The position numbers and the translations under genes were made by a program. 64,000 nucleotides of DNA, taken from the NCBI RefSeq assembly GCF_019236475.1, contig NZ_JAFAIX010000006.1, positions 62,001 to 126,000 on the forward strand, given 5' to 3'. This stretch comes from Chitinophaga sp. Its GTDB lineage: Bacteria > Bacteroidota > Bacteroidia > Chitinophagales > Chitinophagaceae. Below, piece after piece: positions 17,443 to 25,309 of the stretch. Below the pieces are notes generated by a model. The model did not search any database. It had not been told where the DNA came from and worked only from the letters and a program-made list of their open reading frames with translations. The number at the start of each line of letters is the position of its first letter. The stretch's first letter is position 1.

Positions 17443-18036
17443 ATGAAAACAGTTATTGTAAAATACAACGCCGGAAATATACGCTCAGTGCAGTTTGCAC
17501 TGGAGCGTATAGGCGTTAACGGTATTGTAACGGATGATGAAGCAGAAATCCGTTCCGCAGATAAAGTAATTTTCCCAGGAGTGGGAGAAGCTAGCACTGC
17601 CATGAATTACCTGAAAGAACGCAAGCTGGATCAGGTGATTAAAGATCTGAAACAACCAGTGTTGGGAATCTGTCTTGGCATGCAGTTGCTGTGCCGTCAT
17701 TCGGAGGAAAATGATACACCTTGCATGGGTATCTTCGATGTAGAGGTAAAGAAATTTACTTCCCCGGTGGATAACCTGTTGAAGATCCCGCAAATTGGAT
17801 GGAATAACATCGCTAATCTGCACAGTGTGCTCTTCGAACATGTTCCTGAAAACAGTTACATGTATTTCGTGCATAGTTACTATGCAGCATTAGGGGCCGA
17901 CACGGTTGCTATTACCAACTACGTTATCAATTATAGCTCCGCACTGCAAAAGGATAATTTCTACGCGGTACAGTTTCACCCAGAGAAATCGGCAGAAGTA
18001 GGGTCCCGTATCATTGAGAATTTTTTGAATTTATAA
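17443..18036 (+). CDS. hisH: Imidazole glycerol phosphate synthase, glutaminase subunit
   Basis: Class I glutamine amidotransferase (197 aa) that feeds ammonia to HisF. Nucleophile Cys77 lies in LGICLGMQLLC and the His-Glu pair in VQFHPEKS; the IFPGVGEASTAMNYL loop is typical of HisH. First gene of the second his block, directly after trpA and 3 bp before the GNAT-hisA gene, so its expression probably depends on trp readthrough. Confidence 0.97.
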   Translation: MKTVIVKYNAGNIRSVQFALERIGVNGIVTDDEAEIRSADKVIFPGVGEASTAMNYLKERKLDQVIKDLKQPVLGICLGMQLLCRHSEENDTPCMGIFDVEVKKFTSPVDNLLKIPQIGWNNIANLHSVLFEHVPENSYMYFVHSYYAALGADTVAITNYVINYSSALQKDNFYAVQFHPEKSAEVGSRIIENFLNL

Positions 18037-18039
18037 TAG

Positions 18040-19182
18040 ATGAACATACAGCGCATCAGTGCGGATGATACCTTGCAGCTACGCCGAGATGTACTCTATC
18101 CCAACGAATCGCTCACAGCGGTGAAAGTGGATGGAGATGATGACGGGCTGCATTTTGGCGTCTATGAAGGAACACAACTGGTAACAGTTGTTTCGTTGTT
18201 TATAAAAGGACCTGAAGCACAGTTCAGGAAGCTGGCTACCCTTCCTGCTTGTCAAGGACGCGGATATGGAAAGGCCATCCTGGCGCATATCTCCGGCATC
18301 TGCCTACAACATGGCGTGAAAACGCTGTGGTGTCATGCAAGGGAATCGGCCACCAGCTTTTACGACCGACTAGGATATACCCAGGTTGGTGATTATTTCA
18401 CAAAAAACGGGATCGTATTTGTTAAAATGCAGATTCCATTGGCAGTTAAAAATATGCAGCCATCTTTCGAAATTATTCCGGCAATAGATATCATCGACGG
18501 TAAATGTGTGCGCCTCACGCAAGGCGATTACAGTCAACAGAAAGTTTACAATGAACATCCCCTCGAAGTAGCGATGGAGTTTGAAGCCATTGGTGTGAAA
18601 CGTTTACACCTGGTGGATCTGGATGGCGCTAAAAAAGGGGCAGTAGTAAACTGGAAAGTATTGGAAACCATCGCCGGCAAAACTTCCCTGATAACAGATT
18701 TTGGAGGAGGTATCAAAACAGATAAGGATTTACAAATTGTATTTGAATCCGGCGCAGCCCTCGCTACTATTGGTAGTGTGGCCGCCAAACAGCCAGATCT
18801 CTTTACCAGTTGGGTGAAACAGTATGGTCCGGAAAAAATATTCCTGGGCGCAGATGTGAAGGATGAAAAAATTGCGGTGGGTGGCTGGTTGGAAACAACA
18901 GAACTATCTGTTTATGATTTCCTGGAACAACATATCGCCAATAGCGTACATAATATTTTCTGTACAGATATCGCGAAAGATGGACTGTTGCAGGGTCCTA
19001 GCCTGGATCTCTACAAAAAAATCCTGGAACGCTTCCAGAACATTAATTTTGTAGCCAGTGGAGGGGTCAGCAATATCGCAGATGTGGCGACATTACAGGA
19101 AATAGGCTGTAGTGGCGTAATTATCGGTAAGGCCATTTATGAGGGTAGAATCTCTATGGCCGAATTAAAACCATTCCTCTAA
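18040..19182 (+). CDS. hisA: GNAT acetyltransferase fused to ProFAR isomerase (HisA)
   Basis: One uninterrupted frame of 380 codons. Residues 1 to about 132 are a GNAT N-acetyltransferase: the acetyl-CoA pyrophosphate loop is QGRGYGKA (72-79), preceded by a FRKLATLP strand and followed by [17 protein letters not shown]. Residues 139-380 are a full-length HisA barrel with the catalytic Asp150 ([15 protein letters not shown]), DFGGGIKT and the second catalytic region [14 protein letters not shown] Met at 139 (base 18454) could allow internal initiation of free HisA. HisA converts ProFAR to PRFAR. The acetyltransferase substrate is unknown. Confidence 0.93.
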   Translation: MNIQRISADDTLQLRRDVLYPNESLTAVKVDGDDDGLHFGVYEGTQLVTVVSLFIKGPEAQFRKLATLPACQGRGYGKAILAHISGICLQHGVKTLWCHARESATSFYDRLGYTQVGDYFTKNGIVFVKMQIPLAVKNMQPSFEIIPAIDIIDGKCVRLTQGDYSQQKVYNEHPLEVAMEFEAIGVKRLHLVDLDGAKKGAVVNWKVLETIAGKTSLITDFGGGIKTDKDLQIVFESGAALATIGSVAAKQPDLFTSWVKQYGPEKIFLGADVKDEKIAVGGWLETTELSVYDFLEQHIANSVHNIFCTDIAKDGLLQGPSLDLYKKILERFQNINFVASGGVSNIADVATLQEIGCSGVIIGKAIYEGRISMAELKPFL

Positions 19183-19192
19183 ATTTAATAGT

Positions 19193-19948
19193 ATGCTCAC
19201 CAAACGAATTATACCTTGCCTGGATATCAAAGACGGCAGAACCGTTAAGGGCATTAACTTTGAGAATATCCGCGATGCCGGCGATCCAATTGAACTGGGT
19301 GCGCTGTATGCCGCTCAGGGCGCCGATGAACTAGTGTTCCTGGATATTACCGCTACCAATGAACGTCGGAAAACATTGTCGGCACTCGTAACGGAAATTG
19401 CCCGCAATGTTAACATTCCTTTTACAGTGGGCGGCGGTATCTCCTCTGTGGAAGATGTAAGCGTACTGCTGCAATCTGGAGCAGATAAAATCTCCGTAAA
19501 TACGTCTGCATTTAATAATCCTTCACTGGTAGACAGCCTGGCCAGGGAATTCGGCAGTCAGTGTATTGTGCTGGCTATTGATACCCGCTTTGAAGAGGAC
19601 GACTGGTATGTATACCTGAATGGAGGCCGTGTGAAGACAGACGTAAAAGCGTTTGATTGGGCCAAAGAAGCCGTGAATCGGGGCGCTGGAGAGATATTGC
19701 TCACTTCTATGAACAATGATGGTACTAAAAAAGGATTTGCACTGGATATTACCGGACAGCTTTCCCAAAATTTGAATGTACCAGTGATCGCCTCCGGTGG
19801 AGCCGGCACGATGCAACATTTTGTAGATGTTTTTGAGACTGCCCAGGCAGACGCGGCTTTGGCAGCCAGCATTTTCCACTATAAGGAAATCGAAATCCCT
19901 GCACTGAAGAATTTCCTCTATCAGAAAGGGGTGAATATGAGGTTTTAA
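19193..19948 (+). CDS. hisF: Imidazole glycerol phosphate synthase, cyclase subunit
   Basis: Barrel enzyme (251 aa) that, with HisH, makes imidazole glycerol phosphate and AICAR. Catalytic Asp11 ([14 protein letters not shown]) and Asp130 ([10 protein letters not shown]) are present, with the phosphate sites TVGGGISS and [12 protein letters not shown]. Located 10 bp after GNAT-hisA. Confidence 0.97.
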   Translation: MLTKRIIPCLDIKDGRTVKGINFENIRDAGDPIELGALYAAQGADELVFLDITATNERRKTLSALVTEIARNVNIPFTVGGGISSVEDVSVLLQSGADKISVNTSAFNNPSLVDSLAREFGSQCIVLAIDTRFEEDDWYVYLNGGRVKTDVKAFDWAKEAVNRGAGEILLTSMNNDGTKKGFALDITGQLSQNLNVPVIASGGAGTMQHFVDVFETAQADAALAASIFHYKEIEIPALKNFLYQKGVNMRF

Positions 19949-19968
19949 CAAGACGAAATAAAATTTTT

Positions 19969-20562
19969 ATGCAGATAGATTTTCAGAAATCAGCAGATGG
20001 CCTAGTACCGGCTATTATACAGGATGCAGCTACGCAGAAAGTGCTGATGCTGGGATATATGAACCAGGAGGCCCTGGAGAAAACGCTTAGCGAGAAAAAA
20101 GTAACCTTCTTCAGTCGCTCTAAACAACGGTTGTGGACAAAGGGAGAAGAAAGCGGCAATTTCCTCCTCCTCCAGGATATCAAAGTAGATTGCGATGCGG
20201 ATACGCTGTTGATAAAAGCCAATCCCATAGGCCCAGTATGCCATACTGGCGCTGATACTTGCTGGGAAGAGAGCAACGTTAGTAATGACTTCCTATATGA
20301 ACTGGAAGGGATTATTACAGATCGTATCAACAATCCTACAGAGAACTCTTATACCGCTAAGTTATTTGCTCGTGGCATCAATAAAGTAGCCCAGAAAGTA
20401 GGGGAAGAAGCAGTAGAAGTAGTGATCGAGGCGAAAGATGATAACAATGAGTTATTTTTGAACGAATCAGCCGATTTGCTGTTTCACTACCTCATTCTGT
20501 TGCAGGCCAAAGGGTTTACGCTCAGTGATGTAATTTCGGTACTGAAGCAAAGGCATAAATAG
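19969..20562 (+). CDS. hisIE: Bifunctional phosphoribosyl-AMP cyclohydrolase / phosphoribosyl-ATP pyrophosphatase
   Basis: Steps two and three of histidine synthesis in one chain of 197 aa. The N-terminal HisI domain (1 to about 105) has zinc and magnesium ligands in DCDADTLL and CHTGADTCW; the C-terminal HisE domain (about 112-197) is the MazG-like helical fold with EEAVEVVIEAK and ESADLLFHYL acidic motifs. It closes the supra-operon; a thioredoxin-like gene starts only 24 bp later. Confidence 0.97.
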   Translation: MQIDFQKSADGLVPAIIQDAATQKVLMLGYMNQEALEKTLSEKKVTFFSRSKQRLWTKGEESGNFLLLQDIKVDCDADTLLIKANPIGPVCHTGADTCWEESNVSNDFLYELEGIITDRINNPTENSYTAKLFARGINKVAQKVGEEAVEVVIEAKDDNNELFLNESADLLFHYLILLQAKGFTLSDVISVLKQRHK

Positions 20563-20586
20563 GTATATTTATAAAAATTTTAATTT

Positions 20587-21672
20587 ATGAAACGATTTCT
20601 GTTGTTAGTGGGTACGGTATTGCTGACTGGCGCTGTATATGCCCAGGAAGTGGTATCCGGTGTGATCAAGGGTGGTACAGGTAAATATCTTTATTTGTTT
20701 GATGATAATGACAATCTCCCAGACGATTCCCTATTGATTAAAAATGACCAGTTCAGTTTTAAAGTAAAATCAGGCAAACAGGCATCTATATATGCTCTCA
20801 TTCTGAAGGATGTGGAATATCCAATGCTGTTTGTTAGCGGGGAAGGTCCGGTACATTTCGTAACAACAGCAACTACGTTTCCAATTGCTAGTGAAGTAAA
20901 GGCAGGGCAGAATACCAAGGATATGCAGGTGTATCAAAGGGCATTTGAACCCTTGATTAAACAGGCAATCGCCCTCAATAATGAAGCCCGCACCATCAAT
21001 GGCACCGACGAACCGGCAAAGGAAGCATTCCGTAAAAAAGTGGATGGTTTCAGTAAAGAAGTAATCGAGGTAGGTACAGCGTTTGTAAAAGCGCACCCTA
21101 AAAGCATTGCTAGCCTTTGGCTGATGCTGAATGAACTGCGTAATAGAGTGCAGCCAGATACCTTTAAAGAGCTTTTTACCGGACTTGATAAGTCTGTGCA
21201 AAATAGCAAATACGGAGAAATGGCTACCGCCTATATAAAAAGTGCCTATAGAAACGCAGTTGGAGTAACTGCTGAAGATTTTGTGCAGGAAGATGTAAAA
21301 GGCCAACTGGTAAAGCTTTCCTCGTATAAAGGAAAATATGTATTGGTGGATTTCTGGGCGAGCTGGTGTGGCCCATGCCGTCAGGAAAATCCGAATGTAG
21401 TAAAAGCTTATAATAAGTATAAAGGAAAGAATTTCACTGTATTGGGCGTATCCCTGGATGAAAATAAAGACCGTTGGCTGGGTGCGATCACCCAGGATGG
21501 ACTGGCCTGGACACAGGTATCCGATTTAAAAGGCTGGGGAAATGAAGTAGCCATACAGTATGGCATTCAATCCATTCCGTCTAATTTCCTGGTAGATCCT
21601 AGTGGAAAAATCATTGCACGCAACCTTAGAGGAGAAGCACTAGAGGCTAAGCTGGCAGAACTGTTGCAATAG
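20587..21672 (+). CDS. TlpA-like thiol-disulfide oxidoreductase with N-terminal DUF4369-type domain
   Basis: Exported protein of 361 aa: signal peptide 1-19 (ending VYAQ), an N-terminal beta-rich domain of the DUF4369 type (about 20-120), a helical linker (about 120-225) and a C-terminal thioredoxin fold with the redox pair Cys261-Cys264 (WASWCGPCR). Such periplasmic proteins keep cysteines of secreted or cytochrome c proteins reduced. It starts 24 bp after hisIE without a terminator between and may be read from the his/trp transcripts. A paralogue follows. Confidence 0.9.
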   Translation: MKRFLLLVGTVLLTGAVYAQEVVSGVIKGGTGKYLYLFDDNDNLPDDSLLIKNDQFSFKVKSGKQASIYALILKDVEYPMLFVSGEGPVHFVTTATTFPIASEVKAGQNTKDMQVYQRAFEPLIKQAIALNNEARTINGTDEPAKEAFRKKVDGFSKEVIEVGTAFVKAHPKSIASLWLMLNELRNRVQPDTFKELFTGLDKSVQNSKYGEMATAYIKSAYRNAVGVTAEDFVQEDVKGQLVKLSSYKGKYVLVDFWASWCGPCRQENPNVVKAYNKYKGKNFTVLGVSLDENKDRWLGAITQDGLAWTQVSDLKGWGNEVAIQYGIQSIPSNFLVDPSGKIIARNLRGEALEAKLAELLQ

Positions 21673-21743
21673 CCGTTTATCAATTTCAGGTTGATTTTAA
21701 CCGCCTGTTTGAGCAAATTTGTTATTCGTAAAAATAAAAACCA

Positions 21744-22880
21744 ATGAAAAGATTAATCGTAAGCGCCGCCATGTTGATGCCGGCCTTATTGTTTGCCCAG
21801 GATAAAAAAGCTGTTACAGGAAAACCTTTCACCATCCAAGGAACTGTTGCAAACCAAAAGACCCCGGCAAAAGTATTTCTAAGAATGCGTAAAGGTGGCG
21901 AAACGTACATCGATAGCACCCTTACCAAAGACGGTAAATTCACCATTTCCGGCCTCATTGAAGAGCCAACAATGGCTGGCTTGATGCTCTCCCCGGAAGA
22001 TGCTGGGAAATCGATGTCTATGCGTAAAGATATGCTGGCGATTTTCTTGGATCAAGGTACTACCACCGTTACTACTACTGATTCCATCAGTAAAGCCACC
22101 ATTACTGGTTCCAAAGCAAATGACGACTACAACAAGCTGACAAAGCAGTTGGAAGGCGTAAACCAGGCGGGTAAAGCCCTCCAGGCGGAATACCGCGAAC
22201 TGGCACAGAAACAAGATAAAGAAGCTATCAAAGCCCTGGAAGCCAGATTTGATTCCCTCGATGCAGAAGAAAAGAAAATCGAAAAAGAATTCTACTTCGC
22301 TAATCAAGGTTCTCCTATCGCTATGTTCGTATTGAACCAGGTAGCAGGTTATGACCTCGATCCTAAAGCAGTTGAACCACTGTATAAAAAACTCAATAAA
22401 ACAGCTAAGAATAGCCCTTCTGGTAAAGAATTCGCGAAAAGAATGGACGCTGCCCGCAAAACTGCTGTTGGTAGCCCTGCCATTGAATTCACGCAGGCGG
22501 ATAGCACCGGTAAAAACGTTGCCCTGTCTTCTTTCCGTGGTAAATATGTACTGGTTGACTTCTGGGCTAGCTGGTGCGGACCTTGCCGCGCAGAAAATCC
22601 AAACGTGGTAAAAGCTTACGAGAAATTCAATCCTAAAGGATTCGAAATCCTCGGCGTTTCCCTGGATGATAAAAAAGAAAAATGGCAAGCTGCTATTGCT
22701 GCAGATAAACTCGGCTGGACACACGTTTCTGACCTGAAAGGCTGGAAAAATACAGTAGCTGAAATGTACGGTATACGCGCTATTCCGCAGAACGTACTGA
22801 TTGATCCTAAAGGAAAAATCGTCGCTAAAAACCTCCGTGGTGAGGAGCTGGAAAAGAAATTGGCGGAATTAATGCCATAA
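21744..22880 (+). CDS. TlpA-like thiol-disulfide oxidoreductase, tandem paralogue
   Basis: Same architecture as its upstream neighbour: signal peptide 1-18 (LLFAQ), DUF4369-like domain (about 28-130), a Lys/Glu-rich helical middle (about 130-245) and a thioredoxin domain with Cys278-Cys281 in WASWCGPCR. The C-terminal domains of the two proteins are closely similar (DLKGW..., LRGE...LAELxP/Q), so they arose by tandem duplication; the middle helical parts have diverged. A strong terminator follows its stop. Confidence 0.9.
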   Translation: MKRLIVSAAMLMPALLFAQDKKAVTGKPFTIQGTVANQKTPAKVFLRMRKGGETYIDSTLTKDGKFTISGLIEEPTMAGLMLSPEDAGKSMSMRKDMLAIFLDQGTTTVTTTDSISKATITGSKANDDYNKLTKQLEGVNQAGKALQAEYRELAQKQDKEAIKALEARFDSLDAEEKKIEKEFYFANQGSPIAMFVLNQVAGYDLDPKAVEPLYKKLNKTAKNSPSGKEFAKRMDAARKTAVGSPAIEFTQADSTGKNVALSSFRGKYVLVDFWASWCGPCRAENPNVVKAYEKFNPKGFEILGVSLDDKKEKWQAAIAADKLGWTHVSDLKGWKNTVAEMYGIRAIPQNVLIDPKGKIVAKNLRGEELEKKLAELMP

Positions 22881-22915
22881 TCTTCCGAAAAAAATGCTTG
22901 TTTCATAAATATCTC

Positions 22916-22950
22916 GAAGGCGTCTCAAAACAAGAGACGCCTTCTTTTAT
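22916..22950 (+). terminator. Intrinsic terminator after the thioredoxin pair
   Basis: GAAGGCGTCTC (22916-22926) pairs fully with GAGACGCCTTC (22934-22944) across AAAACAA, followed by TTTTATTT. It ends the long transcript unit that begins at the his promoter. Confidence 0.92.
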
Positions 22951-22978
22951 TTAACCAAAGGAACGATCTTTCCTACCT

Positions 22979-23056
22979 GTCATCCCTGCCCATCGGGCAG
23001 GGACGACGAAAAAACAAAAACCGGATTTGACGTCGCAGACGTCAAATCCGGTTTTT
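22979..23056. repeat. Two-hairpin palindromic element, copy 1
   Basis: Hairpin 1: TCCCTGCCC-ATC-GGGCAGGGA (22983-23003), extendable by GTC/GAC at the base after one mismatch. A short A-rich link follows. Hairpin 2: a perfect 19-bp stem, 23016-23034 with 23038-23056, tip GACGTC-GCA-GACGTC, ending in TTTTT. Same architecture as the elements at 38674 and 44521. Confidence 0.92.
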
Positions 23057-23100
23057 GATACAGCTTCTTTTTGTTATGACACAAAAAAAACCGGAAAAAA

Positions 23101-23144
23101 TTTGTTCAATTACGAAATGTTCGTAGATTTACGAAACATTCGTA
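23101..23144 (+). promoter_or_regulatory. blaI promoter with two BlaI-type operators
   Basis: Promoter: TTTG (23101-23104), 19-bp spacer, TAGATTTA (23124-23131, 7 of 8 to TAnnTTTG counting the free positions). Operators: TACGAA-ATG-TTCGTA (23111-23125) and TACGAA-ACA-TTCGTA (23130-23144), identical arms, centres 19 bp apart. They cover the spacer and the -7/start region, so bound repressor would block RNA polymerase. Autoregulation by the BlaI-type protein encoded at 23164 is the natural reading. Confidence 0.82.
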
Positions 23145-23163
23145 GATGTAAAAAAGTCACCTA

Positions 23164-23526
23164 ATGGAAAAGCTAAGTCAGCAGGAAGAAACTGCTATGG
23201 TAGCCATTTGGAAAGTGGGCAAGGGATTCGTAAAAGATTTCCTAGAAGTACATACTGCCCCTGTTCCGCCATATACAACCCTGGCATCTACCATTAAAAA
23301 CCTGGAGAAGAAAGGGTTCATTGAAAGTCGTAAAGTGGGTAACGTATATGAATATACGCCAGTAGTAGAGGAGCAGAGTTATAAACAGAAGTTTATGAAC
23401 AGCTTCGTGAAAGATTACTTTGCCAATTCCTATAAAGAGTTGGTATCCTTTTTTGCCAAAGAGAAGAAGATCAGTCCTGATGAATTGAAAGAGATCATCC
23501 GGATGATAGAAAAAGACAACCAATAA
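23164..23526 (+). CDS. blaI: BlaI/MecI/CopY-family transcriptional repressor
   Basis: The 120-aa protein begins with the family signature (LSQQEETAMVAIWK), has a winged helix-turn-helix (about 5-72; YTTLASTIKNLEKKGFIESRKVGNVYEYTP) and a C-terminal dimerisation helix region (about 75-120). These dimeric repressors bind TAC...GTA palindromes, such as the two found before its start, and are inactivated by cleavage triggered by a BlaR1-type receptor, encoded 16 bp downstream. Confidence 0.93.
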   Translation: MEKLSQQEETAMVAIWKVGKGFVKDFLEVHTAPVPPYTTLASTIKNLEKKGFIESRKVGNVYEYTPVVEEQSYKQKFMNSFVKDYFANSYKELVSFFAKEKKISPDELKEIIRMIEKDNQ

Positions 23527-23542
23527 TGTAAAATTTCGCTTT

Positions 23543-25066
23543 ATGGTTCCAGAACTGTTGATGTACCTGTTAAAGGCAAACGTGGCGCTGACATTATGTT
23601 TTCTGGCATACAGGCTGGGATTGCGCCGGCTGACGTTCTATACCCTCAACAGAATTTTCCTATTGATAGGAATTGTGGTAGCTGCCATTTTTCCGTTGAT
23701 AGATATTAATCCTTTTGTGGCAAAGCATGATCAGATCACACAGGTGCTGGTCTATATGCCCGACTGGCAGCAGTTACGCCAAGCCCCTACATTCAACTAC
23801 TGGAATCTGCTCGTATACGCATTCTGGGCAGGTGTGGCTGTAATGGCTATTCGCCTGGTGATACAATTGGCTTCTATGTGGCGTATCCACAAAACGGCCG
23901 TTGATGACCAGATCGACGGGCAACAGGTGAAAGTGTTGTCCTCTTCCGTAAATCCGTTTTCCTTCTTTCAGAACATATATATCAATCCCGCTCTGCATCA
24001 GCCGGAAGAACTACAGGATATCCTGCGTCATGAGCAGGTACATGTGCGCCAGTGGCATAGTCTGGATGTATTGTTAGGAGAGATCAATAATATTTTTTAC
24101 TGGTTCAACCCTGGTGCATGGCTGATGAAATCGGCTATTCGGGAGAACCTGGAATTTATTACCGACCGCTATCTGCTTCGCCAGGGCGTTGACAAAAAGA
24201 ATTATCAGTACAATCTGCTAAAAATAAGTGGGATCCCATATGCGACGGCCATCGCAAACAATTTCAATTTCTCACATTTAAAAAACAGAATCATGATGAT
24301 GAACAAACGGCAATCATCAACTTTTCAGGTAGTACGTTACCTGGTACTGGGTGCAATGGTAGGTGGTATTGTTTTATCCCTTAACTACAGTAAAGCAGCC
24401 AGCTCTGCCCGTGGTTTACTGCCTTTCATGAAAAAGGATACCACTACAAAACTGATCACCGGACATCCTGCTGAAGTAATTATTGTATCTAAATCCGGAG
24501 AGCCCGTTACCTTGACGGCTGATACAATTTCGCTCGTAGATACTGGTAAGGAAAAACTGATTATAAAATCGGCAGACAAGGTGAAGATTATCAGCAAGAA
24601 TACAAATGGTAATCAGATTTTTATAGCCAACAGCAACACGCAGTCTTTTACAGCAAAATCTTCTCAAGACACTACTATCCAGCTTTCCAGCGTTGTCTTT
24701 ACAAACGAACATGGGAATATAAAACAAGTAACTACAGAGGACAAAGTAGTAAACGATGAGAAAGGAGGAAAGGTAGTTGTTGGAATGAAATCAGAGAGTC
24801 TTACGCTGGGGGGGCCCCAATCTCCGAAAGATACAGTAAGACTTACCCTCAGTGCCAAGCCATCTAAGTCGAATACAGATGTTTCTAAATGCCTGATAAT
24901 GATCAATGGCGTACAAGCTACCTGGGACGAGGCAAAAGCGCTCGATGCCAATGAAATTGAATCTATGCAAGTCCTGAAAGATGCCTCTGCTACTTCACGC
25001 TACGGTACAAAAGGCGAAAATGGTGTGATCCTGATCACCACCAAAAGAGAATCTCAAAAGCAATAA
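23543..25066 (+). CDS. BlaR1-like M56 membrane metallopeptidase with TonB-plug-like tail
   Basis: Hydrophobic segments at about 8-25, 35-53, 88-110 and 265-283 surround the M56 zinc protease site, His163-Glu164-x-x-His167 (RHEQVHVRQ), with a third ligand likely in ENLEFITDRY. Beyond the last membrane helix is about 220 residues outside the cytoplasm with no penicillin-binding motifs (no SxxK/SxN/KTG pattern that I can see). The final 60 residues (INGVQATWDEAKAL...GVILITTK) look like the plug domain of TonB-dependent receptors, a tail seen in Bacteroidota M56 proteins. It probably senses an envelope signal and relieves BlaI repression; the signal need not be a beta-lactam. Confidence 0.88.
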   Translation: MVPELLMYLLKANVALTLCFLAYRLGLRRLTFYTLNRIFLLIGIVVAAIFPLIDINPFVAKHDQITQVLVYMPDWQQLRQAPTFNYWNLLVYAFWAGVAVMAIRLVIQLASMWRIHKTAVDDQIDGQQVKVLSSSVNPFSFFQNIYINPALHQPEELQDILRHEQVHVRQWHSLDVLLGEINNIFYWFNPGAWLMKSAIRENLEFITDRYLLRQGVDKKNYQYNLLKISGIPYATAIANNFNFSHLKNRIMMMNKRQSSTFQVVRYLVLGAMVGGIVLSLNYSKAASSARGLLPFMKKDTTTKLITGHPAEVIIVSKSGEPVTLTADTISLVDTGKEKLIIKSADKVKIISKNTNGNQIFIANSNTQSFTAKSSQDTTIQLSSVVFTNEHGNIKQVTTEDKVVNDEKGGKVVVGMKSESLTLGGPQSPKDTVRLTLSAKPSKSNTDVSKCLIMINGVQATWDEAKALDANEIESMQVLKDASATSRYGTKGENGVILITTKRESQKQ

Positions 25067-25095
25067 AAGATATTCAATAACCGCTCTTCTAAAGC

Positions 25096-25129
25096 AAAAA
25101 AATGGTCGCCCGAAATTACCCGGGCGACC
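25096..25129 (-). terminator. Intrinsic terminator facing the minus strand
   Basis: GGTCGCCCG (25104-25112) pairs with CGGGCGACC (25121-25129). Seven As at 25096-25102 give a T-run on the minus strand, so it best serves transcripts of the FGE-like gene, reading through the 18-bp repeat array. The plus-strand blaR1-like gene may use the same hairpin less efficiently. Confidence 0.75.
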
Positions 25130-25309
25130 AACTATCAAGAAGTGTTTAATTATCAGGAAACACTTATCTCTCAGGAAGTATTTAACTATTAAGAGCCGTC
25201 TAACTATCAAGCAGTATCTTACTCTCAAAAAGCATTTAACTATCAAGCAGTATCTTGCCATCAAGAAGCACTTAACTCTCAAGAAGTCTTTAACTCTCAA
25301 GGATTATTT
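25130..25309. repeat. 18-bp minisatellite, ten diverged copies
   Basis: Ten head-to-tail units of exactly 18 bp fill 25130-25309. The consensus is close to AACTATCAAGAAGTATTT, with units such as AACTATCAAGCAGTATCT occurring twice unchanged (25202 and 25238). The array runs from the base after the terminator stem to the stop codon of the FGE-like gene, so it lies wholly in that gene's 3' untranslated region. On the minus strand it leaves an open frame with six-residue periodicity, which I regard as a by-product. Confidence 0.93.

Noticed and set aside
24995..25300. Minus-strand frame with six-residue repeats
   Set aside because: It is generated by the 18-bp minisatellite and the terminator stem, and overlaps the BlaR1-like coding end.
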